DNA of 64,000 nucleotides from Cymbidium sinense (Eukaryota; Streptophyta; Magnoliopsida; Asparagales; Orchidaceae). Shown one piece after another: positions 25,165 through 36,579 of this stretch. The first letter of the stretch is position 1; each line of letters begins with the position of its first letter. The notes beneath the pieces were generated by a model. That model saw nothing but the letters and a program-made list of their open reading frames with translations, did no database searches and was not told the DNA's origin. The stretch is from contig CM038229.1 in NCBI GenBank assembly GCA_021442155.1, forward strand, positions 71,382,443-71,446,442, written 5' to 3'. Both the position numbers and the translations under genes were made by a program.

Positions 25165-26770
25165 GCCTTAATCCCACTAGTGGGTGGCTACATGAATCCT
25201 TCGCCTATCAGTATTATTATGTTCATTTAATTCAAGTATACCAAGATCATTTTTATACATCTTAATCAAGTCTTTTAGGTCTACCTCTACCTTTCTTAAC
25301 ATAAGAAAATCTAATGCATCTACTCTCCCAATGTCATGACTACATGAAGTGGCTAAAACCATCTAAGGCGACTCTCCCTAATCTTATCTACCAGAGCTAC
25401 CCAACTTTTTCCAACATACTATTTTGCATTCTATCTCTAAGGGTAAAGCCACTCATCCACCGAGCATCCTCATCTCAACACTTAACTTAATCTTATGCTT
25501 CTTTATTGGCCAACATTCTCGCACCATAAGTATGCGTCTTACACCATCTTATAAAATTTTCCTTAAGTTTAAGTGAAATTTTTCTATCACATTCAAAGAT
25601 GCATTCCTCCACTTCAACCATCCAACTTGAATTCTACTAATAACATCTCCATCTATTTCACCATCATTTTGAACAATAGAGCCTAAATATAATGCCACTT
25701 TATTAATGACTTGATTACAAAGTCATAACAATATACTAAAACTTCTACAACTAAAATTACACTATATTAGTTTTAGATCTACTTAAACGAAAACCTTTAG
25801 ACTCTAAAGTTTCCTCCATAATTCAAGTTTGTTTAATTCCTCTCAAATCTTATCAACAAGAAGAATGTCATCAAAAGCATACACCAAGGTACATCTTCTT
25901 ATAAATGCCTCGTAAGAACATCCATAAAGTAAAAAAAGATAAGGCTTAATGTTGATCCTTGATGTAATCCAACCAAATAGAAAATATTTTGTCAATCCTC
26001 CTTGTGTTTGGACACAAGTAAATGCCTCTAGTATACATATCCCAATGACTTGAATATAACCAATATTAACTTCTTCGCTCTAACTCTCCAAAGAATCTCT
26101 TGAGACTTTATCATGCTTTCTAAATCAATAAATATCATATGTAGATCCTTCTTATTTTCTATGCTTCCATCAAACCTCTTAACAAATGTATAGCATCCAT
26201 AGAGATCTACATGAAACCAAACGATTGAGAAACTTAGATCACTGTAACCTATGCTCAATTACTCTCCCATAATTTTAATGTATGGCACATTAACTTAATT
26301 CCTCTATAATTTGCACAGCCTTTGTGCATCACCTTTATTCTTAAATATAGAACCAACAAACTCTTTCCACTCATCGACATCTTTTAGTCTTTAAAATAAC
26401 ATTAAAAGATTTGTAAGAAATTCCTCGATCTCCTAAACATTTTCACACTTCTATTGGAATATTATTCGGACCGCTTTTCCACATTTCATTTTCTTTCTTT
26501 AAAGTTTTCACTAACTTCGATTTAATAATACTAATAAAAAAATAAAATTCTCTATTTTGTTTACAGATTGTAAGTAAAATCAATCATTTCGTGATTTCTT
26601 GAAAGTTTATTAAAATACCTCATCCACCTATTTTTCAATATCTTTTCAAGAAAAACACTTTATTATTTTCATCCTTAATATCACTAACCATGTCTTTACT
26701 TCTCCTATCTCTTTGGTTACCTAACTACATACATCTTTCACCTCTTTGGTATCTAATCTATCAGTAATCA
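25122..26770 (-). pseudogene. RTE-type LINE, 5'-truncated reverse transcriptase remnant
   Basis: On the minus strand, fragments of an RTE reverse transcriptase appear in order from right to left. They are the WMRYFN.LSRNH stretch before the RT (about 26600), the RT core with KKDLHMIFIDLESM (within 26028-26258), a FADD-box relative reading YAFDDILLVD (about 25870), the ESKGFRLSRSKT block, and the C-terminal WMSGFTLRD block (about 25430). The element ends in (TTG)n, seen here as (AAC)n at 25124-25163. Many frameshifts and stops are present and the second catalytic aspartate context is altered. Dead copy inside the L29 intron. The polyasparagine reading of the tail is meaningless. Confidence 0.85.
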
Positions 26771-27013
26771 AAAAATAAATTTTTGATCATAAATCATAAT
26801 TACAACAACCTACGATAGAAATTTATTTTAGTGACAATGAAAAGCTAAAGTAATATTGAAAAAAATGACATGAAAAATTTTTATCTCCATTTTTTGTCCC
26901 ACCAATCATCTAAAGCATCTATACTTTTTCTTCTAGGATCCCAATCCAATCCACGTGACCCTTACCCAGGCTCTTTCTATAATTATCACCTTCTTTTGTT
27001 GGCTCCACTTTTT

Positions 27014-27204
27014 CTTTAATACTATTTAAGCATATTCTCTCCTTATCAAATTTTACTATCCCTCTTTGTTGAAACGGTTGTTGTTTGGCTAATTCGCTAA
27101 TTCGATTTTCCTTTAATACTATTTAAGCATATTCTCTCCTTATCAAATTTTACTATCCCTCTTTGTTGAAACGGTTGTTTGGCTAATTCGCTAATTCGAT
27201 ATTC
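27014..27204. repeat. 97 bp direct tandem duplication
   Basis: CTTTAATACTATTTAAGCAT begins at 27014 and again at 27111. The copies agree almost base for base up to CTAATTCGCTAATTCGAT, except that the second lacks one GTT of GGTTGTTGTTTGG. Near identity implies a recent event. Confidence 0.92.
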
Positions 27205-27932
27205 CTTTAGCATAAATCACAAAAAAATAATAATAATTATAATATCTCGACATCTCTCTCCTTGGCGGCAGATGCTCCTCTATTTCTTGGTGATGATAAA
27301 AAGTATTTTATGGTGTAAATACATGATCAATATACGCTATTAAAATAATCAAAATTGGATATAATTACAAATTGAAAGCAATCCTAAAAAAAATTGACAA
27401 TGACTTACATAATGTATCCACAATAAACAAAACTACATTCACCAAGAATTTCATTGTTGGAGTACTGACATTTGATGGAAACATTTGGCGAATTTTGTTA
27501 TGAAGAAAAACTAAGAGAGGTTAAACACTGATTATCAAGGGAAAATGCTCTTCAGTATTTGGTAAGTAGTTAACAGATCAACTAAGAACACCGAAGTAAC
27601 AGGTTATCAGAGAACATATAAGACTCCATGAAAAGACAACAGGAACACTCCAAGAAAATTTGGTTGTTTATTTGCCATGGTAATTGTTAAAGCTTGGAGT
27701 AGAACAGAGAAATGGTAGCGAAAGCACAAGGAAGAATGGAGGATGCTCCAAGGTCATACTCATCAGTCCTAATTTGCAAAATCACGGAATGCAACAACAT
27801 GGCTCGAGTTGTGCAGTTGTGAGATGCCCATTTGTGCTGTAGAATTTTTTGGAAAGCAGGAGCGCAGCAGTCAGCCAAACAATAGTATGCTTGCTTTTCA
27901 TGAAGCAAATCAGGTGAAAAGCTGTCACAAAT

Positions 27933-28082
27933 GTGAGAGATTATTACATACATAATCCAGGTGGTCTGGATTAATGTATACACGCTGTGTACACAGGCGA
28001 GTACACAGGAATTGTGTACATGTACACAACATGTATACAATAATCTGGACCATTCGGATTCCACACGTAATAATTTCTTCAC
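27933..28082. mobile_element. Fold-back MITE (~150 bp) near the L29 acceptor
   Basis: The left half (GTGAGAGATTATTAC...AATCC..GTGGTCTGGATTAATGTATACAC) is an imperfect inverted repeat of the right half (GTATACAATAATCTGGACCATTCGGATT...GTAATAATTTCTTCAC). Each arm is about 65-70 bp around a centre near 28005 that is rich in GTGTACAC. The whole element can fold into one long hairpin. No clear target duplication is visible. The superfamily is not certain. The 131-codon minus-strand open frame 27687-28082 overlaps it and is not a credible gene. Confidence 0.7.
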
Positions 28083-28573
28083 AAACAGACCCTTAGTTGG
28101 CTAGCTATGATTGTCTTCATTGATTCCAATATTTCATAATTTACTGACCTTTATGATGGTAGCAGCCCAATTGTATTTAAAGTACCTTTTCATATTCTAT
28201 CTTTAACGTCACCAATACATTGAAAGATCTTTTATACTCTTTTTATGATTGGCTTATTACTTTTATTGCTAGTTTAATAAGCAATGCAAAATAGGATTGT
28301 TTGTTTAATTAGTTTGCTCCAATAAAATTAAATCAGTTCTTTGGTAAAACACCAATATGAGTTGCTGATGCTTGGTCATTGAAGTCTTTCATCCAGAAAA
28401 TAATCTTATTTATTAACAACGCACAGATGGTTTGAAATGTTCTCTCTACAAATCGAGGTTTCTGTTGTTGCTTGCTCTTCATGCTTTGATTTTCAATGGA
28501 AAATAAACAGAGGATTAATCACTGTTTATACTCCACATCATATTCTAACGGAAATGGCTTTTCCTGAATCAAG

Positions 28574-28750
28574 ATTGCTCGCATGCTTACTATCAAGAGG
28601 GAGAGAGAGATTGAACAGGGAATAAACAAAAGGCTGTCAAGGAATCTTGACAAAAAATGGAAAAGAAGCATCGTGGTTAGGCCAGCCCCATCTTTGAGGA
28701 AGAAACAAGAGGAAGACCAGAAAGCAGCAGAGACCAAAAAATCTGCATAG
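28574..28750 (+). CDS. RPL29: Plastid ribosomal protein L29, exon 2 (residues 122-179)
   Basis: Continues the L29 helix directly from MRKR of exon 1 with IARMLTIKREREIEQGINKR, then LSRNLDKKWKRSIVVRP and a basic/acidic tail ending AAETKKSA before TAG at 28748-28750. The IARMLT.KRERE motif is the conserved C-terminal half of plastid L29. The Lys/Glu-rich extension after RPAPSL is typical of the plant plastid form. The exon begins at ATT 28574, immediately after the acceptor AAG. The frame is open upstream to 28437, but those codons do not belong to L29. No canonical AATAAA follows within 200 bp. Confidence 0.92.
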   Translation: MARMLTIKREREIEQGINKRLSRNLDKKWKRSIVVRPAPSLRKKQEEDQKAAETKKSA

Positions 28751-30620
28751 CTTTGTACCCTGAATGTCTGCAACTACATGTGTGTCTTGTACCCAGAAAG
28801 CTAGTATGTTAGCTTTCACATCTGGTTTTCAAATATTATTTCTTTAGAATGTATCTCAATCAAATTTCTGTTTATGAGTTCTCTTTATCCAATTATCTTC
28901 TATCTGAAGTAAGGCTTTCCCTTCATTCTTCCTTACATAGCATTCATAACTACTTGTGGTCATAGTCTACTGATTTCTGCTTACTTGAGTGATTCAATAT
29001 CGTTGAAAACTAGATGTATTTACTGCAAAAGAAAAAATGATCATTTTGTGTCACGTTCAGTTTTTTTTTTCTCAGGTAAATTGGGCAAGTTATAGATGAC
29101 ATGATTTGCTAATGAATACTAAGGATTTGTTTGAATTAAAGGAGCTTAAGTGCTTAAAATGCTAGTTGTTTATTGGTTATGAATGAACAATTATTGATTT
29201 GAATATTTTTTGACTTTTGTTTCTTTTTCTTTCACTTAAATTTCCAGCATCCAAATAAAGCATGACATTTTTCATTTGCCTAATCATTTATGGGAATTTT
29301 GTATGGTTGTAGTCTCCGTTTCCAGTTCTTCTTGGAAGTGCTTACCAGGCTGGTAATTAGCAGTTGAGAAACTTGTGTTATTGGCTCATTTTTAGAACAG
29401 ATCTCAAAAGGGGTGGGCACGTAAATCAAGATTATTTGGAACCAGGCATGAATCTTGAAGCACCTCTAAAGATATCCTTGATGCAAATTATGTGGATGAG
29501 GGAGAATTTATGGGAAATGGTGATAAGTGCCCACGATTAGATAAAAGCATTTCAAACTGCCTATACAAGAACGACGAGTCTTTAGGGGAAGAAGATAAGC
29601 AAAAGACGAGAACAAGGAAATTATTCTTAGCTGCTCTGTTAACTTTTTCTTGGCTTTATTTATTGTTTTCTAAACATAGTAATGGATTCACTCTAACTGA
29701 TTTTCACTCCGTTACAATAAAAGATTTATAATTTCATAACAAATATCATAATCAATTTAATTGAGTAGATATTATAGCTGTCTGCTGACTGTCTTGACCC
29801 ACCTGGTCATTTCATATTACTAGCCACTGTTATGTTTCATTGCTTATCCCATCTCTGCTGTCGTTAGCTGCTTACTGTTCTTTTATGTGGGATGAAAATT
29901 TATCATTCATTTTGTCTTCCTTCACAATCTTGATTGCCAACCTTTAGATGCGCTTGGTGGATTCACAACATTCACGCCTCTAAAAGAACGATCTTGGTCG
30001 CAAGGTTAAGGCTATATTGGGCCAACCTAAGTCATCCAAGGCGTATCCTCTATCAGTAATTCATCCCATCAAATCAATTCTTACATTGCCATTTTCTCTT
30101 CTTTTCTAACAGTTCTCTACTCGAGGATGTTTATCGCTATAACTTGCAGCTGTCATGCAGTGGTAGTGCAGTTTGATGCAGGCTAGTCTTCACAAAACGG
30201 TCTTAAGATCAGATACATAAAAAATCAGATGAGTTTTGATGACATTATTACTAATATTTCCTTGAATCTTTACTTTTCTTTTGCTAAACTGTAGATTTAC
30301 CGATTGTAGAACAGTTGATTAAATCTAAAACTTCAAAAGTTGATAAGGTACTAATCTTTACTGTTCTTAGAAAAATTTAGGTGGTATACTTGAAATATTG
30401 AAGTTTTAGATGTTAGGTAAATAAGAATGTTTTGTGTGGTATGTATGTAAATACCCCTACTTTTTTTCTATTTATCTCATTATTGTACATTTTATTTTAT
30501 ATTCTAAATATCCTATTTTATTTTATTGCATGACTTGCATAAATTTTCTTTCAAGCATATGTTTTTACTATGTTATCTTTTCGGTATAATGGACCTTATG
30601 GTTTCATTCTTCAAGTATAT
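28751..30620. other. 3' flank of L29 and AT-rich spacer
   Basis: Contains the L29 3' UTR of unknown length. A 79-codon open frame at 29492-29731 (MDEGEFMGNGDKCPRLDKSI at the start, a hydrophobic FLAALLTFSWLYLLFS near the end) is the only stretch with moderately gene-like codon use. It has no family I know and no visible splice partners, so I do not call it a gene. Confidence 0.4.
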
Positions 30621-30623
30621 TTA

Positions 30624-31245
30624 GGGGCTGGTTGGTTAAATATATTAAGAGTGTAAAATAAATCAAATTCATAGATTTTAATTTTTTGAGTGTTTGGTAT
30701 GGTGCAAATTAAAATGTCAAAGTATTTCTAGTGTATTTGAACTGCATTAGAAATGTGATTTGTGGTGCATTTGAAATTCAATTTTCAAAATATCTACTCA
30801 AAGAAAGTAAGAATGGTCATGCTCGCCATCGCCCTCTTAATCACCGATAGGTCGTTTTTTCGCCATTGTTTTAGCTAACGACTGGATCGATATCCAATCG
30901 CTCACCTCCCACCGCTATTATCGCACCACATCGCCATCGTTTCGTCATCACATTCACCACCGTTTCCGGCTACTGAAGCTTTTGCCACTCGCTGTCAGCA
31001 GTGCAGTTTTTATCACTAGCCGGCATCGAGCCACAAACTATGATGGCCACCACCGATCACTACTTACAAACAACCCCAAAAAAGTAGTTCACATTATATT
31101 CATTTTATCAAAAAAAATAATAATAAGCTCATATATTTATAGATTTTTTAACCAAAAAATTTAAAGTAATTTAAATATATTATATTTATTTTATATTAAA
31201 TATATATTTTACACTATTTTTTTGTTTGAGGCAATCAAACAACCC
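30624..31245. mobile_element. Tourist-like (PIF/Harbinger-type) MITE, ~620 bp
   Basis: The left end GGGGCTGGTTGGTT (30624) and right end AATCAAACAACCC (to 31245) are imperfect inverted repeats of the GGG.(T)GTTTGGTT type. They are flanked by TTA on both sides (30621-30623 and 31246-31248), the 3 bp target duplication of this superfamily. The middle (about 30810-31060) is a GC-rich CACCG-like block foreign to ordinary MITEs and akin to the family-1 LTR tract. No transposase is seen. Confidence 0.6.
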
Positions 31246-31444
31246 TTAATGAAGTAAAAGAAGAGTGATCGACTTCATCCATAGAACTTTAAAGCTCAAC
31301 TAAATTAAGGATAATATGAATGTTTATGGATCACACATATATTTTACAAATTTATGTTTTTTTTGCACTCATTATATCTATGAAAATAAAATTAAGAGAT
31401 TTAATCATTTGTGGCCTTAAAAGCTCTCATGAGTATTTTAGGAG

Positions 31445-31447
<3 letters not shown>

Positions 31448-31496
<49 letters not shown>
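31448..31496. repeat. (TA)n microsatellite
   Basis: About 24 TA units. Confidence 0.95.
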
Positions 31497-31498
<2 letters not shown>

Positions 31499-31499
31499 T

Positions 31500-32710
31500 C
31501 AAAATCTTGTAGAAGTTAAATGAACCCAAGGAATTTTTGATACACCTAACGAATATTTTAAAAGATGAGCATCAAATTCAAGCTCTAGATTTGTCAAAAG
31601 TGCATGTTTAGTAGGAATTTGAATAAAAAAAAGAAGAGAAGATTATAGCATGTAAGAACCATCCTTTCTCTTGAAGAAAGATTGAATGAAATGTACATCA
31701 AATATCAGATTTTTATGCTTAGTTTCTATATTTTACATTAATTTCTAAATTTTAATTAGATTTGATGTTATCATTTATTTTCTTTTTTTTTTATATATTA
31801 GTATATATATTGATGACATTATGTATGATGTAATACTTTATTTATCTTAATATAATAGGAGATTTTTACTCTTCAATGACTTAGTCATCCACTTCTTATT
31901 TTAGACACCCACTATCCTTCAAGATGGATGATAAAATGAATATTAGTATTTTTAACAATATTAAGTGATCATAATATCAAGGATTATTAAAAGCCCAATT
32001 TCACTCTCATCATTCATGAATAAGTGAAGTGGATTAGGTTGCAATAATTGTGATAGATACATGAGTAGTCAATATAAGATCATAGTATAATATTTAGGAG
32101 GCAATGATTTCTCTTGAATATTTCATTATATGAATAACTATTTCTATATGAAGAAATCAGATAAGAGTTGAAGATATTCTCAATGACATATTTCTTTGAG
32201 GCAAGCTTTAAGGCCATTATTATAGAGGGAAAGGTCTAAGGCTAACACGAAAAGGATGTTCCTTTGACATGGTAGGCAAAAGGATGAGTAGTTTGAAGAG
32301 AAGTAGAAGATGAGGCCCTACTATAACTATTATAAAATATTTAAGCCATTTTGATGAAGAATGTCCCAAGGTTCACCTTGAGAAGAGCCATAATGAGGAG
32401 ACCAAAATAGATAGAAAGTGATGATAGAATTAAGTTGTTGATTATGGAGAAGTTACAAGTCTTGTCACTAATGATAACAAAAGATCAAAAATTAATATAG
32501 AAATTTTTTAAAATATTGTATTATTCATCATAGTTGTCAGATGAATTTCATATATGATTTCTTAGTTGGTGAACTAGGTTCAAAACACTACACCCACCCA
32601 AAAAAATCTTGTAGTTTAAGCCAGATGAAAAGTAAGTTTTATTATAGATAAATAGTATATTATGAGGATCATTAATAATTTCTTTTCATGTGTTTCATAT
32701 GCCATGATTA
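31500..32710. other. AT-rich spacer, no recognised feature
   Basis: No ORF, TIR or LTR that I can support. Confidence 0.4.
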
Positions 32711-32711
32711 T

Positions 32712-33092
32712 TTTATAAGATGGTGGTAAGACCTGTATTAATTTATGGTGCAGAATGTTGGCCAATAAAAGAGAAGTATAAGACTAAGTTACGTGTTGCA
32801 AAGATGATGATGCTCAGGTGGATGAGTGACTTTACTCTTAGAGATAAAATACGAAATGAGTATGTTTAAAAAAAAGTTGGAGTTTCAAGCTACGTGATAA
32901 TATTAGAGAAATCGCCTTAGATGGTTTGATATAAAGTGTCGCCATTCGATGACTGTTGGAGAGTAGATGCATTATTAATTTATGTTAAGAAAAGTAGATA
33001 TAGACCCAAAAAAGACTTGATTAAGATGTATAAAAATGATCTTAATATACTTGAATTAAATGAGAATTTGATACATAGGACACAATGAAGAT
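32712..33092 (+). pseudogene. RTE LINE fragment, C-terminal part of ORF
   Basis: The plus strand reads RPVLIYGAECWPIKEKYKTK then MLRWMSDFTLRDKIRNEYV before a stop, then a frameshifted RWF and GRGRPK-like region. This is the conserved tail of the RTE protein also seen at 44276-44980. It lacks the (TTG)n end and the reverse transcriptase core. Dead fragment. Confidence 0.8.
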
Positions 33093-33804
33093 TTAAAGAT
33101 TTATTTTTATCCCATTTAGATATTATGTTGTTCCATATGTTAGCTACCATCATAGACTTAAAGCAAAGCAAAGAGAGAGCTCAAAAACTCAAATAAAAGA
33201 AGTCGAACTAACACATTGCATGCCCATTCAAGGCCATAAAAAAAATTTGCATCATAGTAGGGCAAAGCTACGCTAGTGGTTAGAATGAAGCTACAATTTA
33301 ATTTATTTATTGTAATAAATAATCATTAAAAAATAAGGAGCTAGTCAATATCATTTGATCAGTTAGCTTTGGATTTGTTTTTTTTTTTTTTTTTGGTGCC
33401 GACTTTTTTATATTTTTATTTTTTAAAGATAACTCAAAAAAGAGTATTCAATATAGTTAAAAAGACCTTAGAATAGGCTTATTATGATGTTTATATGGCC
33501 ATATTTAGCCCGTAGGATGAAAAAAATATATTAACTTAACTTTATTCGAAGACCTAAATCAAAGTATTCAGCAGAATTGTATGGTGCAGAATTTAAAAAA
33601 TATCAGCTCAATTTTTATTGCCTTTTCTTTTGATGAAAAATAAAAATAAAAATAAAAATAAAAAGGGATAATTACAATTTAAGATGAGCGAGCTAGGAAA
33701 CCTATTTGCAGACAAGATAGTTTAAAGGAAATAATTATATAATTTAGTTTTAATTTTTTTTCTTGTAATATTTCATCTCACGTAAATTGTATAAATATGG
33801 AAAT

Positions 33805-33972
33805 CACGTTAAAATTAGAACTGTAAAAAAATTTGCTGTTTATGGACGCTTGTGTTCGTCTTGTTCATTAAAAAAAAATAAGACAAATACGAATTTTTAT
33901 ATTTTAAGTTCAATTTATAAAAGAGTCGAATACGAATAGCTATCATGTTCCATTCGTTATAGCTCAAAATAA

Positions 33973-34069
<97 letters not shown>

Positions 34070-34355
34070 GTGGAATAGTGATTATGTAAAGTGGAGCCCA
34101 AGGTTTTGAAATAGGCATAAATTTGAATCTTTCTTCAAATATTTTATAGCTCATTTTGGTTGGCATAGTTTAGCAAATAGAGCCGAATGAGAGCAAATTT
34201 GAATAAATCAAATAATATCGAGTCGAATATGAATAAATTTTTTATGAGCCTAATTCGAACACGAGCTAATTTTGAACATAAATTAATATAAATGAATCAA
34301 ATATGAATATAATTTTAACTTGTACGGACAAGCTCAGATCGTTTACACTCATAAT
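33805..34355. mobile_element. Possible non-autonomous DNA transposon
   Basis: The left edge TTAGAACTGTAAA... and right edge GATCGTTTACACTCATAA... are loosely inverted. Inside are many diverged words about GAATACGAATA, GAGTCGAATATGAATA and GAACACGAGCTAATT. A TA microsatellite (33979-34067) sits in the middle. The ends resemble the GTGTAAACGA(G).CGAGCT ends common in plant hAT-like MITEs, but no target duplication could be fixed. Confidence 0.3.
33979..34067. repeat. (TA)n microsatellite
   Basis: About 44 TA units, the longest microsatellite in the window. Confidence 0.97.
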
Positions 34356-34825
34356 TAAAATAAGATAATTCCTTAAATTATTTTTTATTTTAAAGAATTT
34401 GAGCGCGGAAATACAAATACAAAAACACTGGAGCCGAAATCTCCGTTTAATTGCAGGTTCTGAGGTATTTAAAAGATTAAATTCATTATTTATTCATCAC
34501 AAGATTTAAGAGAGATCTTAATCATTAGTAATTATTTAAAAGGATGAGCGTTGTGAAAAAAAAATGTAATTTTTGTTAATACTAACAAGGTTAGTTTCAT
34601 ATTTTTGATTAAGAAAATATTTAAGATAAAATTCTTTGTTTCTTTTTAATTCTTAATCATTTTCTTAATATTTGTAACTCATTTTTATAGAAAAAAATTT
34701 AACTCAAAACTAATTATAAATGTCTTGTTTGAATCATCACCCTTCATCTTTAATATAACTCGTGCTTAAAAATTACTGTATGCCAACAACATGGGTATCT
34801 TTTCTCCATTTACAATTCACATTTA

Positions 34826-35062
34826 GGGTGCATTTGGCTTTGTGGCAATGTGATGTCCCATTGCAGTGCTATTTGAGACATTGCATTCCATCTATATTTT
34901 GAAAAATTTATGGTGAAAAAATTACATTTTCTAACATGATTTGACTTTATATGATGGCGGCCAAAAAGCTATGATTTTACTTTTTGAAAATAAAAAGATT
35001 TATAAGCCCCACTATAACTTCTTAAATAATAGATTTATTTTACAACTATCCCAAACAGATTC
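34826..35062. mobile_element. Possible short Tourist-like MITE (237 bp)
   Basis: Left end GGGTGCATTTGGCTTTG and right end CCCAAACAGATTC are partial inverted repeats, with TTA on both sides (34823-34825 and 35063-35065). The TIRs match at only about 7 of 12 outer bases, so the call is tentative. Confidence 0.4.
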
Positions 35063-35358
35063 TTAGTTATAGTAAACTAGTTAGAATGTGTTCTATTCAA
35101 ATCCTATTCACCCAATGCTACTAACACCTATTCCATCAAGCTAACTATTTTATATAGGCAAGACAACCACTTCACCTAATAAGTTAGTGAACTAACCAAG
35201 TTGGCCACTTTATCCAACAAGTTTACGACTTGAAATTAAGTCGACAACTTCGATCAGATCAAGATTTTAGCTGACTGAAATATGAGTTTAGTGAGACTTT
35301 TGCTATTGAATGATATGTATTTTCTTGTATTCTTTGTTAGATGCCTCATATATTTAAT

Positions 35359-36433
35359 TGATATGTCACTGAAAATTTTACTAGTTGAAGCACGAATCTT
35401 AACATTGAAAGCAATTTGATCCTGAGTCGAGACTAGCCTAGATTAAGCACTTAAAATATCATTCAAAATTTTGGAATATTAGTCGAATCCCTAAATAGCT
35501 CATAAATATAGAGTGTTTATAGTCAAATCGAATATCTTGATGAGCCAGATCTAATAAGCCTAAGATTTTATAATTTTGACTTCATTTGAGCATTCAAATA
35601 TTTAAAATACATCAGATGATTGAATGAATCATTTTGAGCTATCCGATGGAGTGGTTTAGATTTTGCTTGTATTTACAGAGGTGCCACTCCGATAATCTAT
35701 AAATAGCCTCTAATTCTTCACATGAGAGGAGCCCAAGCTAAAGAGAAGAGAGAGCTCTGAGGCTTGAATAATCTTCATAATCGCGTTACCCCACCGACGC
35801 CACCGGTCAGCACGGCCATCGTTGCCACGCCGCCAAACCACCGTTGTCGCCACCGCCAACCATCGGTCACGGCCACCGCCGTCCACCGCCACTACCACCG
35901 CCGATCATCACCATCGATCGCGCCGCCGCTAATCATCGCCGCCAACCACCGCTGCTATCGCCGCCGACCATCGCATCCGCCGCTGACCACATCACCGGTT
36001 ACTATTTCACCAGCGCCGCCAACCACCGCCGACTACTATTGGTCACCCGGCCGCCATCACCGACTCACTACCACTACCACACCATCGGATCGACCATCAC
36101 CACGTTCCGCCATCATCGTTGATCACACCATCAAGCATGTACCAACTATCGCCGCGATAATCGTTATTATCCGATTATGGATCAAGCTTTCTCACATACA
36201 ACTTTGTAATCCTGTTACCGGAAAAACTTAAACTTTATACTCCAAAGCAGGCATATAGTGGAATATTTTTATTGAGCTAGGCCCCATAGTTTTTTTCCTC
36301 CTTTTGGGGTTTTTTTAAGTAAAATTTTTGGAGTTTCTTGTTCTCTCTTCAAATATCTATGTGTGCTCAATTTCTCAACAAGGCTAAGACGTAAAGTTTT
36401 ATTCTACCGCAACTAGTTTTCTAGCACACAACA
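35359..36433 (+). repeat. 5' LTR of the family-1 element
   Basis: Starts TGATATGTCACTGAAAATTT and ends TAGCACACAACA just before the primer site, 1075 bp. TATA box TATAAATA at 35698-35705, then GAGAAGAGAGAGCTCT (about 35742-35758) as the likely start of R. A CACCG-rich tract (35785-36120) is followed by the R/U5 block GGGGTTTTTTTAAGTAAAA. The 155-codon open frame at 35764-36231 is the CACCG tract in all three frames and is not a gene. Confidence 0.88.
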
Positions 36434-36465
36434 GTTTAACGTCGGATGTGGGAAGTTTATTCCAC
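36434..36465 (+). promoter_or_regulatory. Primer-binding site
   Basis: GTTTAACGTCGGATGTGGGA directly follows the LTR. It is the mutated counterpart of GTTTGACACCATCTGTGGGA in the short element. Both resemble Tat-type primer sites. I cannot name the tRNA by eye. Confidence 0.55.
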
Positions 36466-36579
36466 GATCGTAATCTCTGTGAACATTTGTATTATAATCA
36501 ATAGGCAATACTTGCAACAACGGAGCCTCTCGCTCCAACTCTCATCACTCCCAAAACTAATCCTTAAACTAAGGATGCT

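Larger units (their letters stand above)
17906..28573 (+). other. RPL29: Large intron of the plastid L29 gene (10,668 bp)
   Basis: Donor GTAAATTT at 17906. The acceptor ends GAATCAAG at 28573, preceded by a branch-like TTCTAAC (about 28540) and GGCTTTTCC. The intron contains a GA microsatellite (19497-19529), opposed RTE LINE 3' ends (21690-21857, 22066-22290), a TA microsatellite (23105-23188), a 1.6 kb LINE fragment (25122-26770), a 97 bp tandem duplication (27014-27204) and a fold-back MITE (27933-28082). The first ~3.8 kb (17906-21680) shows no repeat I can name. Splicing is inferred from the exact protein-level join, not from transcripts. Confidence 0.85.

Noticed and set aside
24902..25171. 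Polyasparagine and polyvaline frames
   Set aside because: Translations of the (AAC)n/(TTG)n tail of a LINE.
27687..28082. 131-codon minus-strand frame
   Set aside because: Half of it is a fold-back MITE; Cys/His-rich without a motif pattern, and it lies inside the L29 intron.
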